Shown here: one piece after another, positions 1-8,726 of the stretch | Numbering within the stretch: the first letter of the stretch is position 1 | Layout: each line of letters starts with the position of its first letter | DNA from: Acidiferrobacteraceae bacterium | GTDB taxonomy: Bacteria > Pseudomonadota > Gammaproteobacteria > Arenicellales > UBA868 | Reading direction: 5' to 3' | NCBI GenBank assembly: GCA_002726415.1 | Contig: PBSU01000069.1 | Span: 1-39,067, forward strand | DNA length: 39,067 nucleotides | Position numbers and translations under genes: made by a program | Notes under the pieces: generated by a model | Seen by the model: only the letters and a program-made list of their open reading frames with translations | What the model was told of the DNA's origin: nothing | Database searches by the model: none

Positions 1-311
1 AGGCGGGTGACTCCACCGTAGACATCATCCCCGCAGACGATATGGTCCCCCCCGCTCAGGAGTTTGAAACACGAATCCACTGCGGACATACCGCTGGCAA
101 AGCTGATCGCGTACTTGCCATTTTCTATGGCCGCCAGATTTTCCTCTAGTACCTGACGGGTTGGGTTTGATGATCGGGTGTAGTCAAAGCCCAAATCCCG
201 TCCTACTTCCGGGAGTACATAGGTGGCCGTTTCGTAGATCGGTGGCAGGATAGAGCCCGTAGTGGGGTCCGGGCTGATGCCCGCGCGGACGACCTTGGTA
301 TCAAATTTCAA
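1..311 (-). CDS. Cystathionine gamma-lyase/gamma-synthase, N-terminal part (truncated by window edge)
   Basis: Partial gene of the Cys/Met-metabolism PLP enzyme family; about 103 N-terminal residues are inside the window and the rest lies to the left. The translation contains family landmarks: PPIYETATYV near residue 25, the phosphate-contacting Y-TRSSNPTR segment near residue 45, and FASGMSA near residue 73 followed by GDHIVCGDDVYGG. The start is most likely TTG at 311, because a GGAGA Shine-Dalgarno sits about 7 bases upstream and no ATG lies in frame nearby. It begins 37 bases after the stop of cystathionine beta-synthase on the same strand. That pairing argues for cystathionine gamma-lyase (cystathionine to cysteine, 2-oxobutanoate and ammonia). 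Gamma-synthase cannot be excluded without the C-terminus. Confidence 0.88.
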   Translation of the reverse strand, partial: MKFDTKVVRAGISPDPTTGSILPPIYETATYVLPEVGRDLGFDYTRSSNPTRQVLEENLAAIENGKYAISFASGMSAVDSCFKLLSGGDHIVCGDDVYGGVTR

Positions 312-348
312 TGCAGTTCTCCATTTCTTCAGGTAATGCCCAGCCGGG

Positions 349-1737
349 TCAGGCGGCGTGGCGGTTTTTTTGGGTAATAAACTCAAGCAGGTCTATCTTA
401 TTGATGATGCCGGTAATTCTGCCTTCGTCGACCACCACAGCGACATTATCGTTCTCAAAGATTTGCTGCACGTGGCTGAGGTTGTCTCCAGGGCTGACTT
501 GTCCCTGCAGCGGTCGGGCGATCTCCCGCGCGCAGTTTTCCAAGGTGTATTCGTTGCTGGCCACGGCCCGCAGAATATCCAACTCCTCGATCATCCGCAG
601 ATCTCCCGGGCCCGAAGCCACAGGCATTTGCGAGATACCGGTGTTGGCCATTCGTGTGATGACATCCTTCAGGGAATCATCCGGGTTAGCGAAGGCAACT
701 TTCTGTTGTCGGAAATCCAGCAGCTGCTGGATGGTGCCCAGGTGCGCATCAGGCCCGAAATAACCCATGTCGCGCATCCATTCGTCGTTAAAGCACTTGC
801 TGATGTAGCGGTCTCCCGAGTCGCACACAATCGCTACCACGATCTTCCCCGGACCCTGTTTTCGCGCCTCTTGGAGGGCGCCGACGAACACCGTTCCGGT
901 GGATCCGCCAGAGAGAATACCTTCCTGACGGGCGAGTCGACGAGCCATCAGGAATGAATCACGATCGGTCACGTTAAGCACCTCGTCGACGACGGAGAAA
1001 TCCAGGGTATCGACCATGAAGTCGTGACCAATGCCTTCAACCCGGTACAACGAAGGATCGCTCCATTCCCCTTTCTCATGCGCCTCCTTATAGATACTGC
1101 CATAGGGATCCGGACCTACAACGCGCACAGTGCGGCCGGCCTGGGCCGCTTTTTCCTTAAGATACTTTCCGGTGCCTGAGATGGTTCCCCCGGTGCCAAG
1201 CCCGGTGACGAACGAATCGATCTGACCCTCCGTGGCCTCCCAGATCTCGGGCCCGGTCGTCAGGTAGTGGGCTTCGGGGTTATGGGGGTTTGAATACTGG
1301 TCAGTATATAGGGCACCGGGTGTTTCTCGGGCGACGCGCTTGGCGACTTCGACATAACTATCTGGATGATGGTGATCCAGATCGGTTGGGGTCACGATGA
1401 CTTCGGCGCCGTAGGATTTGAGCATGTCAATTTTTTCCTGGCTCATTTTATCGGGGATAGTGAATACGCACCGGTAGCCACGAACGGCAGCCGCCATCGC
1501 CAGGCCCAGGCCGGTATTGCCGGAAGTACTCTCGACCAGGGTGCCGCCTGGCTGGAGCAGCCCCGCCTCTTCGGCCCGTTTTACCATGTTGATCGCCATC
1601 CGATCCTTCACCGAGCCTGATGGATTGAGGTTCTCCATCTTGGCGTATACCGTTGCCATACCCGGCTCAACGATATTATTCAAACGGACCAGGGGAGTGT
1701 CTCCTACCAGATCAATAACGCTATCAACTGCTTTCAT
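349..1737 (-). CDS. Cystathionine beta-synthase with C-terminal CBS domain pair
   Basis: 462-residue PLP enzyme condensing homocysteine with serine to cystathionine, the first step of reverse transsulfuration. Seen directly: PLP lysine in NPSGSVKDR (K44), the substrate loop STSGNTG (residues 70-76), the phosphate-binding GTGGTISGTG loop near residue 180, and a C-terminal region from about residue 340 that reads as two CBS motifs. There is no N-terminal heme-binding extension, as expected for bacterial forms. The length fits the CBS/O-acetylserine-dependent CBS group, so O-acetylserine could be the real co-substrate. ATG at 1737 follows an AGGA element. The gene lies between the acyl-CoA dehydrogenase (170 bases upstream) and cystathionine gamma-lyase (37 bases downstream), and probably shares their transcript. 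Confidence 0.93.
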   Translation of the reverse strand: MKAVDSVIDLVGDTPLVRLNNIVEPGMATVYAKMENLNPSGSVKDRMAINMVKRAEEAGLLQPGGTLVESTSGNTGLGLAMAAAVRGYRCVFTIPDKMSQEKIDMLKSYGAEVIVTPTDLDHHHPDSYVEVAKRVARETPGALYTDQYSNPHNPEAHYLTTGPEIWEATEGQIDSFVTGLGTGGTISGTGKYLKEKAAQAGRTVRVVGPDPYGSIYKEAHEKGEWSDPSLYRVEGIGHDFMVDTLDFSVVDEVLNVTDRDSFLMARRLARQEGILSGGSTGTVFVGALQEARKQGPGKIVVAIVCDSGDRYISKCFNDEWMRDMGYFGPDAHLGTIQQLLDFRQQKVAFANPDDSLKDVITRMANTGISQMPVASGPGDLRMIEELDILRAVASNEYTLENCAREIARPLQGQVSPGDNLSHVQQIFENDNVAVVVDEGRITGIINKIDLLEFITQKNRHAA

Positions 1738-1800
1738 GGAGTCATCCTATGTTGTGATTTCGATCGTCGTGGGATGTGAGAGGGAAACGGGTGCCAGGCA

Positions 1801-1814
1801 CGGGTTTAAACCCG
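1801..1814. repeat. Perfect 14-bp palindrome CGGGTTTAAACCCG
   Basis: Lies in the 170-base gap between the acyl-CoA dehydrogenase stop and the cystathionine beta-synthase start. It could be an operator or an RNA hairpin in the intercistronic region. Bases 1808-1830 also match 4115-4137 at 20 of 23 positions, where the sequence encodes the last residues of the acyl-CoA ligase. No T-run follows on either strand, so it is not an intrinsic terminator. Confidence 0.5.
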
Positions 1815-1907
1815 GATTCGCTGTCAGCCAGGCTGCTCCCGGCATGAAAAGATTCGAGTGCGGGTGCGGGCGCCGTTGATGTTGAGAATACACCGGGCTG
1901 TGCCTCA

Positions 1908-3044
1908 TCAGCCTGATTCAACCAGGCTTCGACTGATCACCATGCGCTGCACATCGGATGTTCCCTCGTAGATCTGGCAGATCCGCGCATCGCGATAATA
2001 GCGCTCAACCGGAAACCCCTCGACATAGCCATAACCACCATGAATCTGAATAGCATCAGAGCAGATGGTTTCCGCCGTTTCGCTGGCAAACAGTTTGGCC
2101 ATACTGGCTTCGGCAATACATGACGCACCTTCATCGCGTAGCCGGGCAGCATGGAGGGTTAATTGGCGTGCCGCCTCAAGCCGGGTCACCATATCCGAAA
2201 GTCGGAATGCCACTGCTTGGTGATGGATGATGGGTGTGCCGAAAGTTTCGCGCTGGACTGCATAGCGCTTAGCGGCCTCCAAAGCGGCCCGTGCAATGCC
2301 AACGGCCTGGGCCGCAACAGCAACGCGGCCCGCTTCGAGGTTCGCAAGCGCAATTCGGTAGCCCTGTCCCTCTTCGCCCAACAGCATGTCTGGCGTGAGT
2401 TCAGCATCCTCGAACGCAATCTGACAGGTGTCGGCAGCTCGTTGGCCGAGCTTCTTCTCCTTGGCTACGACGCTGAACCCCGGTGTCGCTGTCGGCATGA
2501 TGAACGCGCTGATACCGCGTTTGCCGGCAGCGGGGTCCGTGACGGCAAAGACCAGTGCGTATTCGGCGATTGAACCAGACGTAATGAACTGCTTTGTGCC
2601 GTTCAGCACATATCGGTTTCCCCGCCGTCTCGCCCGGGTCTTGATCGCGCCGGCGTCCGAGCCTGCATGAGGTTCGGTCAGGCAGAAGCATCCGATCGCA
2701 CCTTGTGCCAGGGGGCGCAGAAAACGCTCTTTTTGCTCATCCGAACCCCAATCCAGCAAAGCGTTACACATTGGTGAGTTGTTTACACTCATTACTGATG
2801 AGGCAGCAGCCCAACCGGCTGCTACTTCCTCCATGGCCAGGCTGTAGGAGGTGAAATCGGCGCCTGCCCCGCCCCACTTTTGGGGAACGCACATTCCCAT
2901 CAGGCCCAATTGCCCCATACCCTCCAACACACCGGGAGCAAAGGCACCCTTCTCATCCCATTCGGCTGCCTTGGGCGCAAGTTCGCGTTGCGAGAAATCC
3001 CGCGCCATATCGCGTATCAAAATCTGTTCTTCGCTAAATCTCAT
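1908..3044 (-). CDS. Acyl-CoA dehydrogenase
   Basis: 378-residue flavoprotein of the short/medium-chain acyl-CoA dehydrogenase family, which desaturates acyl-CoA at C2-C3 and passes electrons to ETF. Seen: FCLTEPHAGSDAG flavin/substrate motif (about residues 119-131), the IHGGYGY segment, and the catalytic glutamate in YEGTSDVQR (E360) near the C-terminus. Length matches the usual 375-385. It is clearly shorter than the roughly 590-residue DmdC of the DMSP demethylation pathway. It starts at ATG 3044, 18 bases after the MetE-like gene, in an operon with a DmdB-like ligase, so it probably oxidises the acyl-CoA that ligase makes. The substrate cannot be read from sequence; a branched-chain or short-chain acyl-CoA is an equally good guess. 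Confidence 0.93.
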   Translation of the reverse strand: MRFSEEQILIRDMARDFSQRELAPKAAEWDEKGAFAPGVLEGMGQLGLMGMCVPQKWGGAGADFTSYSLAMEEVAAGWAAASSVMSVNNSPMCNALLDWGSDEQKERFLRPLAQGAIGCFCLTEPHAGSDAGAIKTRARRRGNRYVLNGTKQFITSGSIAEYALVFAVTDPAAGKRGISAFIMPTATPGFSVVAKEKKLGQRAADTCQIAFEDAELTPDMLLGEEGQGYRIALANLEAGRVAVAAQAVGIARAALEAAKRYAVQRETFGTPIIHHQAVAFRLSDMVTRLEAARQLTLHAARLRDEGASCIAEASMAKLFASETAETICSDAIQIHGGYGYVEGFPVERYYRDARICQIYEGTSDVQRMVISRSLVESG

Positions 3045-3062
3045 GCTTCGTTCTCGACGGTT

Positions 3063-4100
3063 TCAAAGGGATTCGCGCACGGCACGGGCGCCAGCCACCA
3101 TGGCCTGCATCTTCTGGCGCGCGAGATAACGGGGTAAGGCGGAAAAGCCGCAATCACCCGTGATAGTTAACTTCTCGGTGGGAACGTAATCCAGGCAACG
3201 CCGTATCCGACCTGCCACTTCTTCAGTTGTCTCAAGATGGAAATTCTTGACGTCGATGACACCCGCGGCAATGTCAAACTTCGCAGACAACGGGCCGAGC
3301 AGTTCGACGTCCGCCATCTCCCTATTTGCGAATTCCAGAACTAATTGATCGCATTCCAGCGCCTCCATTGCACCCATAAGACGATCGAACCGACGGTCAG
3401 CCATGGGGCGCCCGGCGTTGTTCCCAAAGCAAACATGCACGCCGACTCGACCTGGAAAAGCGTCTACCACCTGATTAACGATGGCCGCTGCTTCACCGTG
3501 AGTGAGACCAAGCGGCGGATGAGGCAACGCCGGCTCATCGATCTGAATATAGCGGGCACCCGCTTTGGCGAGCGCTGTTAATTCATCGCTCACCATCACA
3601 GCGATCTCAGCCATGACCTCGCCAATATCCCGACCTGAAGATCGCAGAGGCATCGCCAGGGTCAGCGGTCCTGGAATAGCAACCTTCAAAGTGCGATCCG
3701 GCGCAGTTGCACGCAGCGCCTCAAAGTCTTCGACCACGCCGAAACCTCGTGGTGATCGAATGGCATCCACGACATTGAAATGTGGTGCCATGTCATAGCC
3801 AGGGACGCCTAGTTTTCGGCCTGGCGAGACTCGCTCCAACCCCTCGACGCAATCGAACATTTCGTAGACGAAGCGTTGCCGGCGCAATTCGCCGTCTGTC
3901 AGAATATCAATACCGGCCTCAATCTGGTCGAGAACTGCGATCCTGGTGGCATCATCAAGCGCTTCGCGAATGTCATCCGGACCGATGCTGCCATCGCGCA
4001 TCTGACGGCGGAATAGAGCGAACCAGCCCGGCGAGGCGTAACTGCCAACACCCATCGTGGGCAACAAAGGTAATTGACCCATCTCTTCAGCTCCCATCAT
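3063..4100 (-). CDS. MetE-like zinc methyltransferase (core catalytic domain only)
   Basis: 345 residues matching the C-terminal catalytic half of cobalamin-independent methionine synthase (about 750 residues in full-length MetE), without the N-terminal domain. The expected zinc ligands are all present: H222 and C224 in VHVCFGN, E256 in LEFANRE, and C317 in TGDCGFS. The QIDEPAL motif near residue 187 fits the homocysteine-binding acidic pair. Stand-alone core-MetE proteins and epoxyalkane:CoM transferases share this layout, so the thiol acceptor may be homocysteine or another thiol and the methyl donor is open. ATG at 4100 overlaps the ligase stop (ATGA). An alternative ATG at 4082 has a GGGAG behind it and may be the true start. 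Confidence 0.85.
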   Translation of the reverse strand: MMGAEEMGQLPLLPTMGVGSYASPGWFALFRRQMRDGSIGPDDIREALDDATRIAVLDQIEAGIDILTDGELRRQRFVYEMFDCVEGLERVSPGRKLGVPGYDMAPHFNVVDAIRSPRGFGVVEDFEALRATAPDRTLKVAIPGPLTLAMPLRSSGRDIGEVMAEIAVMVSDELTALAKAGARYIQIDEPALPHPPLGLTHGEAAAIVNQVVDAFPGRVGVHVCFGNNAGRPMADRRFDRLMGAMEALECDQLVLEFANREMADVELLGPLSAKFDIAAGVIDVKNFHLETTEEVAGRIRRCLDYVPTEKLTITGDCGFSALPRYLARQKMQAMVAGARAVRESL

Positions 4101-5773
4101 GTTTTACCTGTAGCAAACCCGGATTTGCCGTCAGCAAACTGCTTGCGTAAAGCCACCTTGTCGATCTTGCCGGTCCCCGTGTGCGGAATCTCGTTGATAA
4201 AGACAGCATCCTCCGGTAACCACCACTTTGCAACGCGCTCTGAAAGCCAGGCCAGAACATCACCCGCGCTCACATCGCTGCCTTGCCGGCGTACTACGAT
4301 CAGAAAGGGCCGCTCCTGCCAGCGCTCATGTGGGACTGCGATGACAGCCGCTTCAACGATGTCGGGGTGCCCTGCTGCCGCGTTTTCCAGGTCAATCGAG
4401 CTAATCCATTCACCACCAGACTTGATGACGTCTTTGGTGCGATCGGTGAGGCGTAAGTTGCCGTCCGACCCAATCAACCCGATATCGCCGGTAACCAGCC
4501 AACCGTTCGCGTCCACGGCTGGCTTGTTGGGAGCCTTGTAGTAGTCGCTGGCAACCCAGTAACCGCGCGCTCTGAGTTCCCCTGGAGAATCGAACTCAGG
4601 CACTATTGGGTTATCAGCATCGTCAACCACCCTTATTTCCGAGCCATATACGGGCCGCCCCTGCGTCGTACGAATGTCCAGTGCCGTTTTCTCACTAACC
4701 CCATTGGGTGGATGTGAATACGTGGTCGCCGCTGACGTTTCAGTCATGCCCCAGGCATGCGAGGTGGTGATCCCGTAATCAGACTCATACTCCGAGATCA
4801 TAGCCCTCGGCGGTGCCGCGCCTCCCGTTACAATCTTGGCAAGCCGGCCAAGATTGCTTCCTGTCTGGTGCAAATGCTCAAGCATCGACAACCATACCGT
4901 TGGTACTGCCAGTGCAACGGTGACATCCTCAGCCACGATCAGTTCGTGGAGTTTTCCCATCTCCATATCACACCCGGGAAGCACCAAGTTTGCCCCGGCC
5001 ATTGGGCCAGAGAATGGAATTCCCCAGCCATTGCCGTGGAAAAATGGTACCACTGCCATCAACGCGTCTTTGAAGCCCACGCCAACACCGTTCGGCGTGT
5101 TGAAGGCATAAGCATTCAGGACACAACTACGGTGAGAATAAAGAACACCTTTTGGGTCGCCTGTCGTACCTGACGTGTAGCAAAGCGTTGAACCGGTCCA
5201 CTCATCGACCTCTCTCCATGAGAACTTTTCATCTGCACCCTGGAGGAGTTCGTCATAGCAATAGACGTTTTGCAGGTTGGTGTTCGGCATGCCCGCTGCG
5301 TCCGTCAGTACGATATAGGCTTCGACACCTTTCAGGAGATCACGGCAAGCCTCAAAAATGGGCAGGCAAGCGGTGTCCGCAATAATAAAGCGATCCTCGG
5401 CGTGATTCACGGTATAGGCGAGTTGTTCGGCAAATAGACGCGGATTGATCGTGTGCAGGATCGCACCGATGCCGGTCACGCCATAGAAGGTTTCGAGGTA
5501 GCGGTAGTGATTCCAGGATGCCCCGCCCACACGATCCCCGGGCTTGAGGCCAAGGCGGTCGAGAGCATGGGCCAACTTGTGCGCCCGGCGCGCGCAGTCG
5601 CGGTAAGTGTAGCGATGGATCGGCCCTTCGATAGTGCGCGAGATAACCTGTGCATCACCGAAGACTTGGGACGCGTAGTCAATAATGCTTGAGATCGTCA
5701 ACTGCTGTTGCTGCATCAATCCAAGGGATAGAAATTTGCTGTTGGCCGATGTGGAACCTTGGGTCATCAGCAA
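4097..5773 (-). CDS. Acyl-CoA ligase, DmdB/medium-chain FadD-like
   Basis: 558-residue ANL-superfamily enzyme converting an organic acid, ATP and CoA to acyl-CoA. Seen: P-loop YTSGTTGDPKG (about 199-209), the adenylate region GMTETSA, the hinge-region TDRTKDVIKSGGEWIS, and a C-terminal catalytic lysine in HTGTGKIDK. Length and motifs are close to 3-methylmercaptopropionate-CoA ligase (DmdB) and to medium-chain AlkK-type ligases, which sequence alone does not separate well. The first codon of the open frame is TTG 5773; ATG at 5767 is an alternative, and neither has a clear Shine-Dalgarno. It overlaps the MetE-like gene by four bases, so the two are probably translationally coupled. The 199 bases upstream hold no gene I can support. 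Confidence 0.88.
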   Translation of the reverse strand: MLMTQGSTSANSKFLSLGLMQQQQLTISSIIDYASQVFGDAQVISRTIEGPIHRYTYRDCARRAHKLAHALDRLGLKPGDRVGGASWNHYRYLETFYGVTGIGAILHTINPRLFAEQLAYTVNHAEDRFIIADTACLPIFEACRDLLKGVEAYIVLTDAAGMPNTNLQNVYCYDELLQGADEKFSWREVDEWTGSTLCYTSGTTGDPKGVLYSHRSCVLNAYAFNTPNGVGVGFKDALMAVVPFFHGNGWGIPFSGPMAGANLVLPGCDMEMGKLHELIVAEDVTVALAVPTVWLSMLEHLHQTGSNLGRLAKIVTGGAAPPRAMISEYESDYGITTSHAWGMTETSAATTYSHPPNGVSEKTALDIRTTQGRPVYGSEIRVVDDADNPIVPEFDSPGELRARGYWVASDYYKAPNKPAVDANGWLVTGDIGLIGSDGNLRLTDRTKDVIKSGGEWISSIDLENAAAGHPDIVEAAVIAVPHERWQERPFLIVVRRQGSDVSAGDVLAWLSERVAKWWLPEDAVFINEIPHTGTGKIDKVALRKQFADGKSGFATGKT

Positions 5774-5972
5774 TGCCCGGACCTTGGCGTTGTCTGTTTT
5801 ACCTCACCCCTGTTTCCTTCGCCGACCATGGTGGTCCTCGCCTTTTTTCTCATTTCAATCCATGGGGCAGAATTTTGGCACAAGCCCTTGCTGATCACCG
5901 GTGCACCCTCGATGACGATCTGGAACCACATCCGGCTGGCACTTGGCACTGGCTTAAATCTGAGGCTCGACG

Positions 5973-7184
5973 TTAACTCTGGGCAATATCTCGCACGGCT
6001 TCAATAGCCTGTTTCAGGTCTTCATCGTCAGTGAAGTACCCCGGAGCAAATCGTACCGCGCCGTTCTGAGCAACCGTTCCCAAGAGCTCGTGTACATCTG
6101 GAGCACAATGCAGGCCAGGTCTGACGCAGACAGCGTGGTCGGCATCCAGCATCGTTCCCGCCTGGTCTGCCGGCATGTCACCAATATTGATCGATAAGGT
6201 TGAGACCCGGGGCTGTCCCGCCCCCGGGCCATAGATCTTGATGCCCTCGATGGCGCTGAAAGCCTCAATTAATCGCTGGGTCGCACCGGTTTCAGTTTCA
6301 TGGATGTGCGCCAGGGCGGCAGCACAGGCTTGCCCATGCGTGCTGGAATCAGTCGCGCCGTGAGATTTGCCAAGTTCGGCGAACCATTTCTGGGCGGCGT
6401 TCAGGCCGGCGATTCCGGGCACAGAGTGAGTGCCGGTTTCCATGCGGTAGGGATATTCCTCGGGCTGAAATGGGGAGATGGAGTTGACTCCAGTGCCGCC
6501 GGTACGTGGGGGCCGGATCTCGATCCCTTCACCTACCACCATGCCGCCGATACCCATGGGCCCAAACAGGCCCTTATGGCCGGTATAGACCAGCACGTCA
6601 ACACCCCATTCGTCCATGGCAATGGGCACCACGCCCGCTGTCTGGCAACTGTCGAGTACAAAAAGGGCATCGGTCTCGCGTACAAGTTTGCCAATCGCGC
6701 CCGCGTCCTGCAAAGAACCGGTCACATTGGACGCGTGATTGACGACGACGAGTCGGGTATTGGGCTGGATGCTCCTGCGAATTTCGTCAGGGTCTACAAA
6801 ACCGGCGCCGTCGGCACCAATACGGGTTACCGACACATTGTGGTCCCGCTCGTAGTGATTGGCTGGGCGCAGTACACAGTTGTGTTCCATCCGGGTGATG
6901 ATCATATGGTCGCCCGGGTTCAACATGCCCGCCAGGGCTGCATTCATTGAGTCAGTGGCGTTTTGCGAGAACGTGACCCGTGCTGGATCACCCGAGAAGC
7001 CAAAAAACTGACCCAGCATGCGCCGGGTCTGGATAATCATCATTTCGGCCTCTACTGCCAGTTCGTGCCCTGAGCGGCCTGGGTTAACGCCATGGCTGCG
7101 GAAGAACTGATCCATGAACTGGTACACCGGTTCGGGCTTGGGCAGCGTCGTTGCCGCATTATCAAAGTAGTAGTGTTCTTTCAT
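5973..7184 (-). CDS. Cysteine desulfurase-family PLP enzyme (class V aminotransferase fold)
   Basis: 403 residues. Starts with the family signature YFDNAATT, has the PLP lysine K204 in GHKGLFGPMG preceded by the D178/Q181 pair (LDSCQTAG), and a candidate persulfide cysteine C360 in RPGLHCAP. The RxGxHCAP context resembles the IscS-like cysteine desulfurase family often encoded in sulfur or selenium loci, rather than housekeeping IscS or SufS. It should remove sulfur (or selenium) from cysteine to give alanine and an enzyme persulfide or free sulfide. It lies 21 bases after the methyltransferase and before the acyl-CoA ligase on the same strand. A role in disposing of sulfur from cysteine made by CBS/CGL fits the operon, but is inferred. 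Confidence 0.88.
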   Translation of the reverse strand: MKEHYYFDNAATTLPKPEPVYQFMDQFFRSHGVNPGRSGHELAVEAEMMIIQTRRMLGQFFGFSGDPARVTFSQNATDSMNAALAGMLNPGDHMIITRMEHNCVLRPANHYERDHNVSVTRIGADGAGFVDPDEIRRSIQPNTRLVVVNHASNVTGSLQDAGAIGKLVRETDALFVLDSCQTAGVVPIAMDEWGVDVLVYTGHKGLFGPMGIGGMVVGEGIEIRPPRTGGTGVNSISPFQPEEYPYRMETGTHSVPGIAGLNAAQKWFAELGKSHGATDSSTHGQACAAALAHIHETETGATQRLIEAFSAIEGIKIYGPGAGQPRVSTLSINIGDMPADQAGTMLDADHAVCVRPGLHCAPDVHELLGTVAQNGAVRFAPGYFTDDEDLKQAIEAVRDIAQS

Positions 7185-7205
7185 GGTAAGAAATATTCCG
7201 GTTTA

Positions 7206-8726
7206 TCACTCTTCGTTTAAGTGTGCATTGTTACTGACAGATGAAGAAGATGGCCCATGGGAAAGGGAGTTGCGGCGCCGTGATACAACGAAGGTTTCAT
7301 CGTTAAACCAGAGACCGTTATGTTTATGCAACACATTCTGTGTGGCCTCAAGGTATGCCCCTGACGCAACAGCGGGCTGTAGCCGGTCATCTTCAATCTG
7401 CGCCACATAGGTTGATGCGTTCCATGCTGCAAAAAGGGTCGAAGTCCCAATACTGTCCGCGATCTCATTCGGCAGGGTTTTCATCTCGTAACGAAGGATC
7501 GATTTGTTATCTGAGCCGGCGTTAAAATTGTAGTTGGCTGCAGCGCGGCCAAGTTTGTCTTTGAGCGCTTTGAGCAGATCATGGCGATTGACCTGAAACG
7601 GGTTCTCGTCAGGCCAGATCGTGTTCACCAGTTCCATCCCCGGATCTTTTCCGGCTGGCTGCACAGCCAGTAACCGCCCACCCGGCCCCAGGCTGCGTAC
7701 CAGCGGCGCCAGAACTTTCTCTGTCTTGAACTGGGCACTCATCCGGGCTCGCCAGGGTTGCGCGGCCAGGATCAGATCGTAGTCGCCTGAGACTTGCCCG
7801 CGGCGGGGGATAACGGAGTCCAGCAAAAAGCGGTTGTCCTCACGAAATATAACCAGTACAGAGGGTCTGACGTAGCGGGGGTTGCCGGTTTTCTCGCTGA
7901 CTTTTACCTCCCATCCATCAACCAGGATGTCATCGATTGCACGTAATTGCTCGCCGTATTCCTGGGCGGAAGAGCCCTGCAGGGGAATTTCATGCCAATT
8001 AAGCGCAGCGGCTGCTGCCATATTACCGGGCATCAGCCAGGGAGCTTCACTGTAAAAGAGATTGGTGATGCAGATAACACTGGCCGGGTGCTCTGCGAAT
8101 CGGTCGGGAAGGTTGTCCAGGCAAAGTCGGACATCTTCAAGGCTTATCTCTTTGCCCACAACAAAAAATGGGATCGTGGGAAACTTCTGGTGTGTGGCCC
8201 GCAGCAGATAGCTCAGCACGGACCCATCACCCACACCGGCATCAAAAAGCCGCAAGGCCGGCGGCACGGGCTGAACGTGGGATAACTCGTGGGCAGCGCG
8301 TTCGGCCACTTTCCATTTCTCATCACAGGTATTGACGAACCCCAGGTACTTCTGGCGGTTATCGTAAAACCGGAAGGGCCGCTGCTTGGATTGGTCGGTT
8401 TCTTTCGCAGAAGAGGAGGGCGGTTGCGCGCCACCCGATCGACCGTTGGAATTAGGGCTGGCCTTTTGCGACTTAGCCTCCAGACCTGGAGAAAGATTAA
8501 ATGGATTGGCGGCCGTGGTATTTTGGTGGATAAAGGCGTGGATTTTTTGTACCGTGTTAAGAGTAATGCCTTTCCCGGTACGCAGGCGCTGGCAGAGTTT
8601 TCCATCGTTGACAGCTTGCCGGCCGAAAGTGGTTTCTGCCATATCGTAGGAGCGGCAGAATTGCTCAATGTCGTTCAGTAATTCTCGGATCGACTCCTGG
8701 GGTCCCCTGGGCATTTGTGTCTGCAT
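7206..8726 (-). CDS. DNA-binding-like N-terminus fused to SAM-dependent methyltransferase
   Basis: 506 residues. Residues about 25-67 (FGRQAVNDGKL, a basic QRLRTGKG turn, then a helix) look like a small helix-turn-helix-type domain. A Ser/Gly/Pro/Gln-rich linker covers about 80-115. From about 155 there is a Rossmann methyltransferase fold with motif I LFDAGVGDGSV (159-170) and a later DLILAAQPWRAR segment. The C-terminal 30 residues are Ser/Arg-rich and probably disordered. No family-specific methyl acceptor can be read. It is the first gene of the sulfur operon, with GAGAGG five bases before ATG 8726. It might act as an operon regulator responding to SAM or as an enzyme; both are inference. 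Confidence 0.75.
   Translation of the reverse strand: MQTQMPRGPQESIRELLNDIEQFCRSYDMAETTFGRQAVNDGKLCQRLRTGKGITLNTVQKIHAFIHQNTTAANPFNLSPGLEAKSQKASPNSNGRSGGAQPPSSSAKETDQSKQRPFRFYDNRQKYLGFVNTCDEKWKVAERAAHELSHVQPVPPALRLFDAGVGDGSVLSYLLRATHQKFPTIPFFVVGKEISLEDVRLCLDNLPDRFAEHPASVICITNLFYSEAPWLMPGNMAAAAALNWHEIPLQGSSAQEYGEQLRAIDDILVDGWEVKVSEKTGNPRYVRPSVLVIFREDNRFLLDSVIPRRGQVSGDYDLILAAQPWRARMSAQFKTEKVLAPLVRSLGPGGRLLAVQPAGKDPGMELVNTIWPDENPFQVNRHDLLKALKDKLGRAAANYNFNAGSDNKSILRYEMKTLPNEIADSIGTSTLFAAWNASTYVAQIEDDRLQPAVASGAYLEATQNVLHKHNGLWFNDETFVVSRRRNSLSHGPSSSSVSNNAHLNEE

Noticed and set aside
311-957. Plus-strand open frames opposite cystathionine beta-synthase
   Set aside because: Shadows of a clearly recognisable enzyme on the minus strand, without domains or start signals.
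5774-5972. Short minus-strand open frame (about 60 codons) between the acyl-CoA ligase and the desulfurase gene
   Set aside because: No recognisable motif, no convincing ribosome-binding site and no stop-separated gene structure. I treat the 199 bases as an uncharacterised gap.
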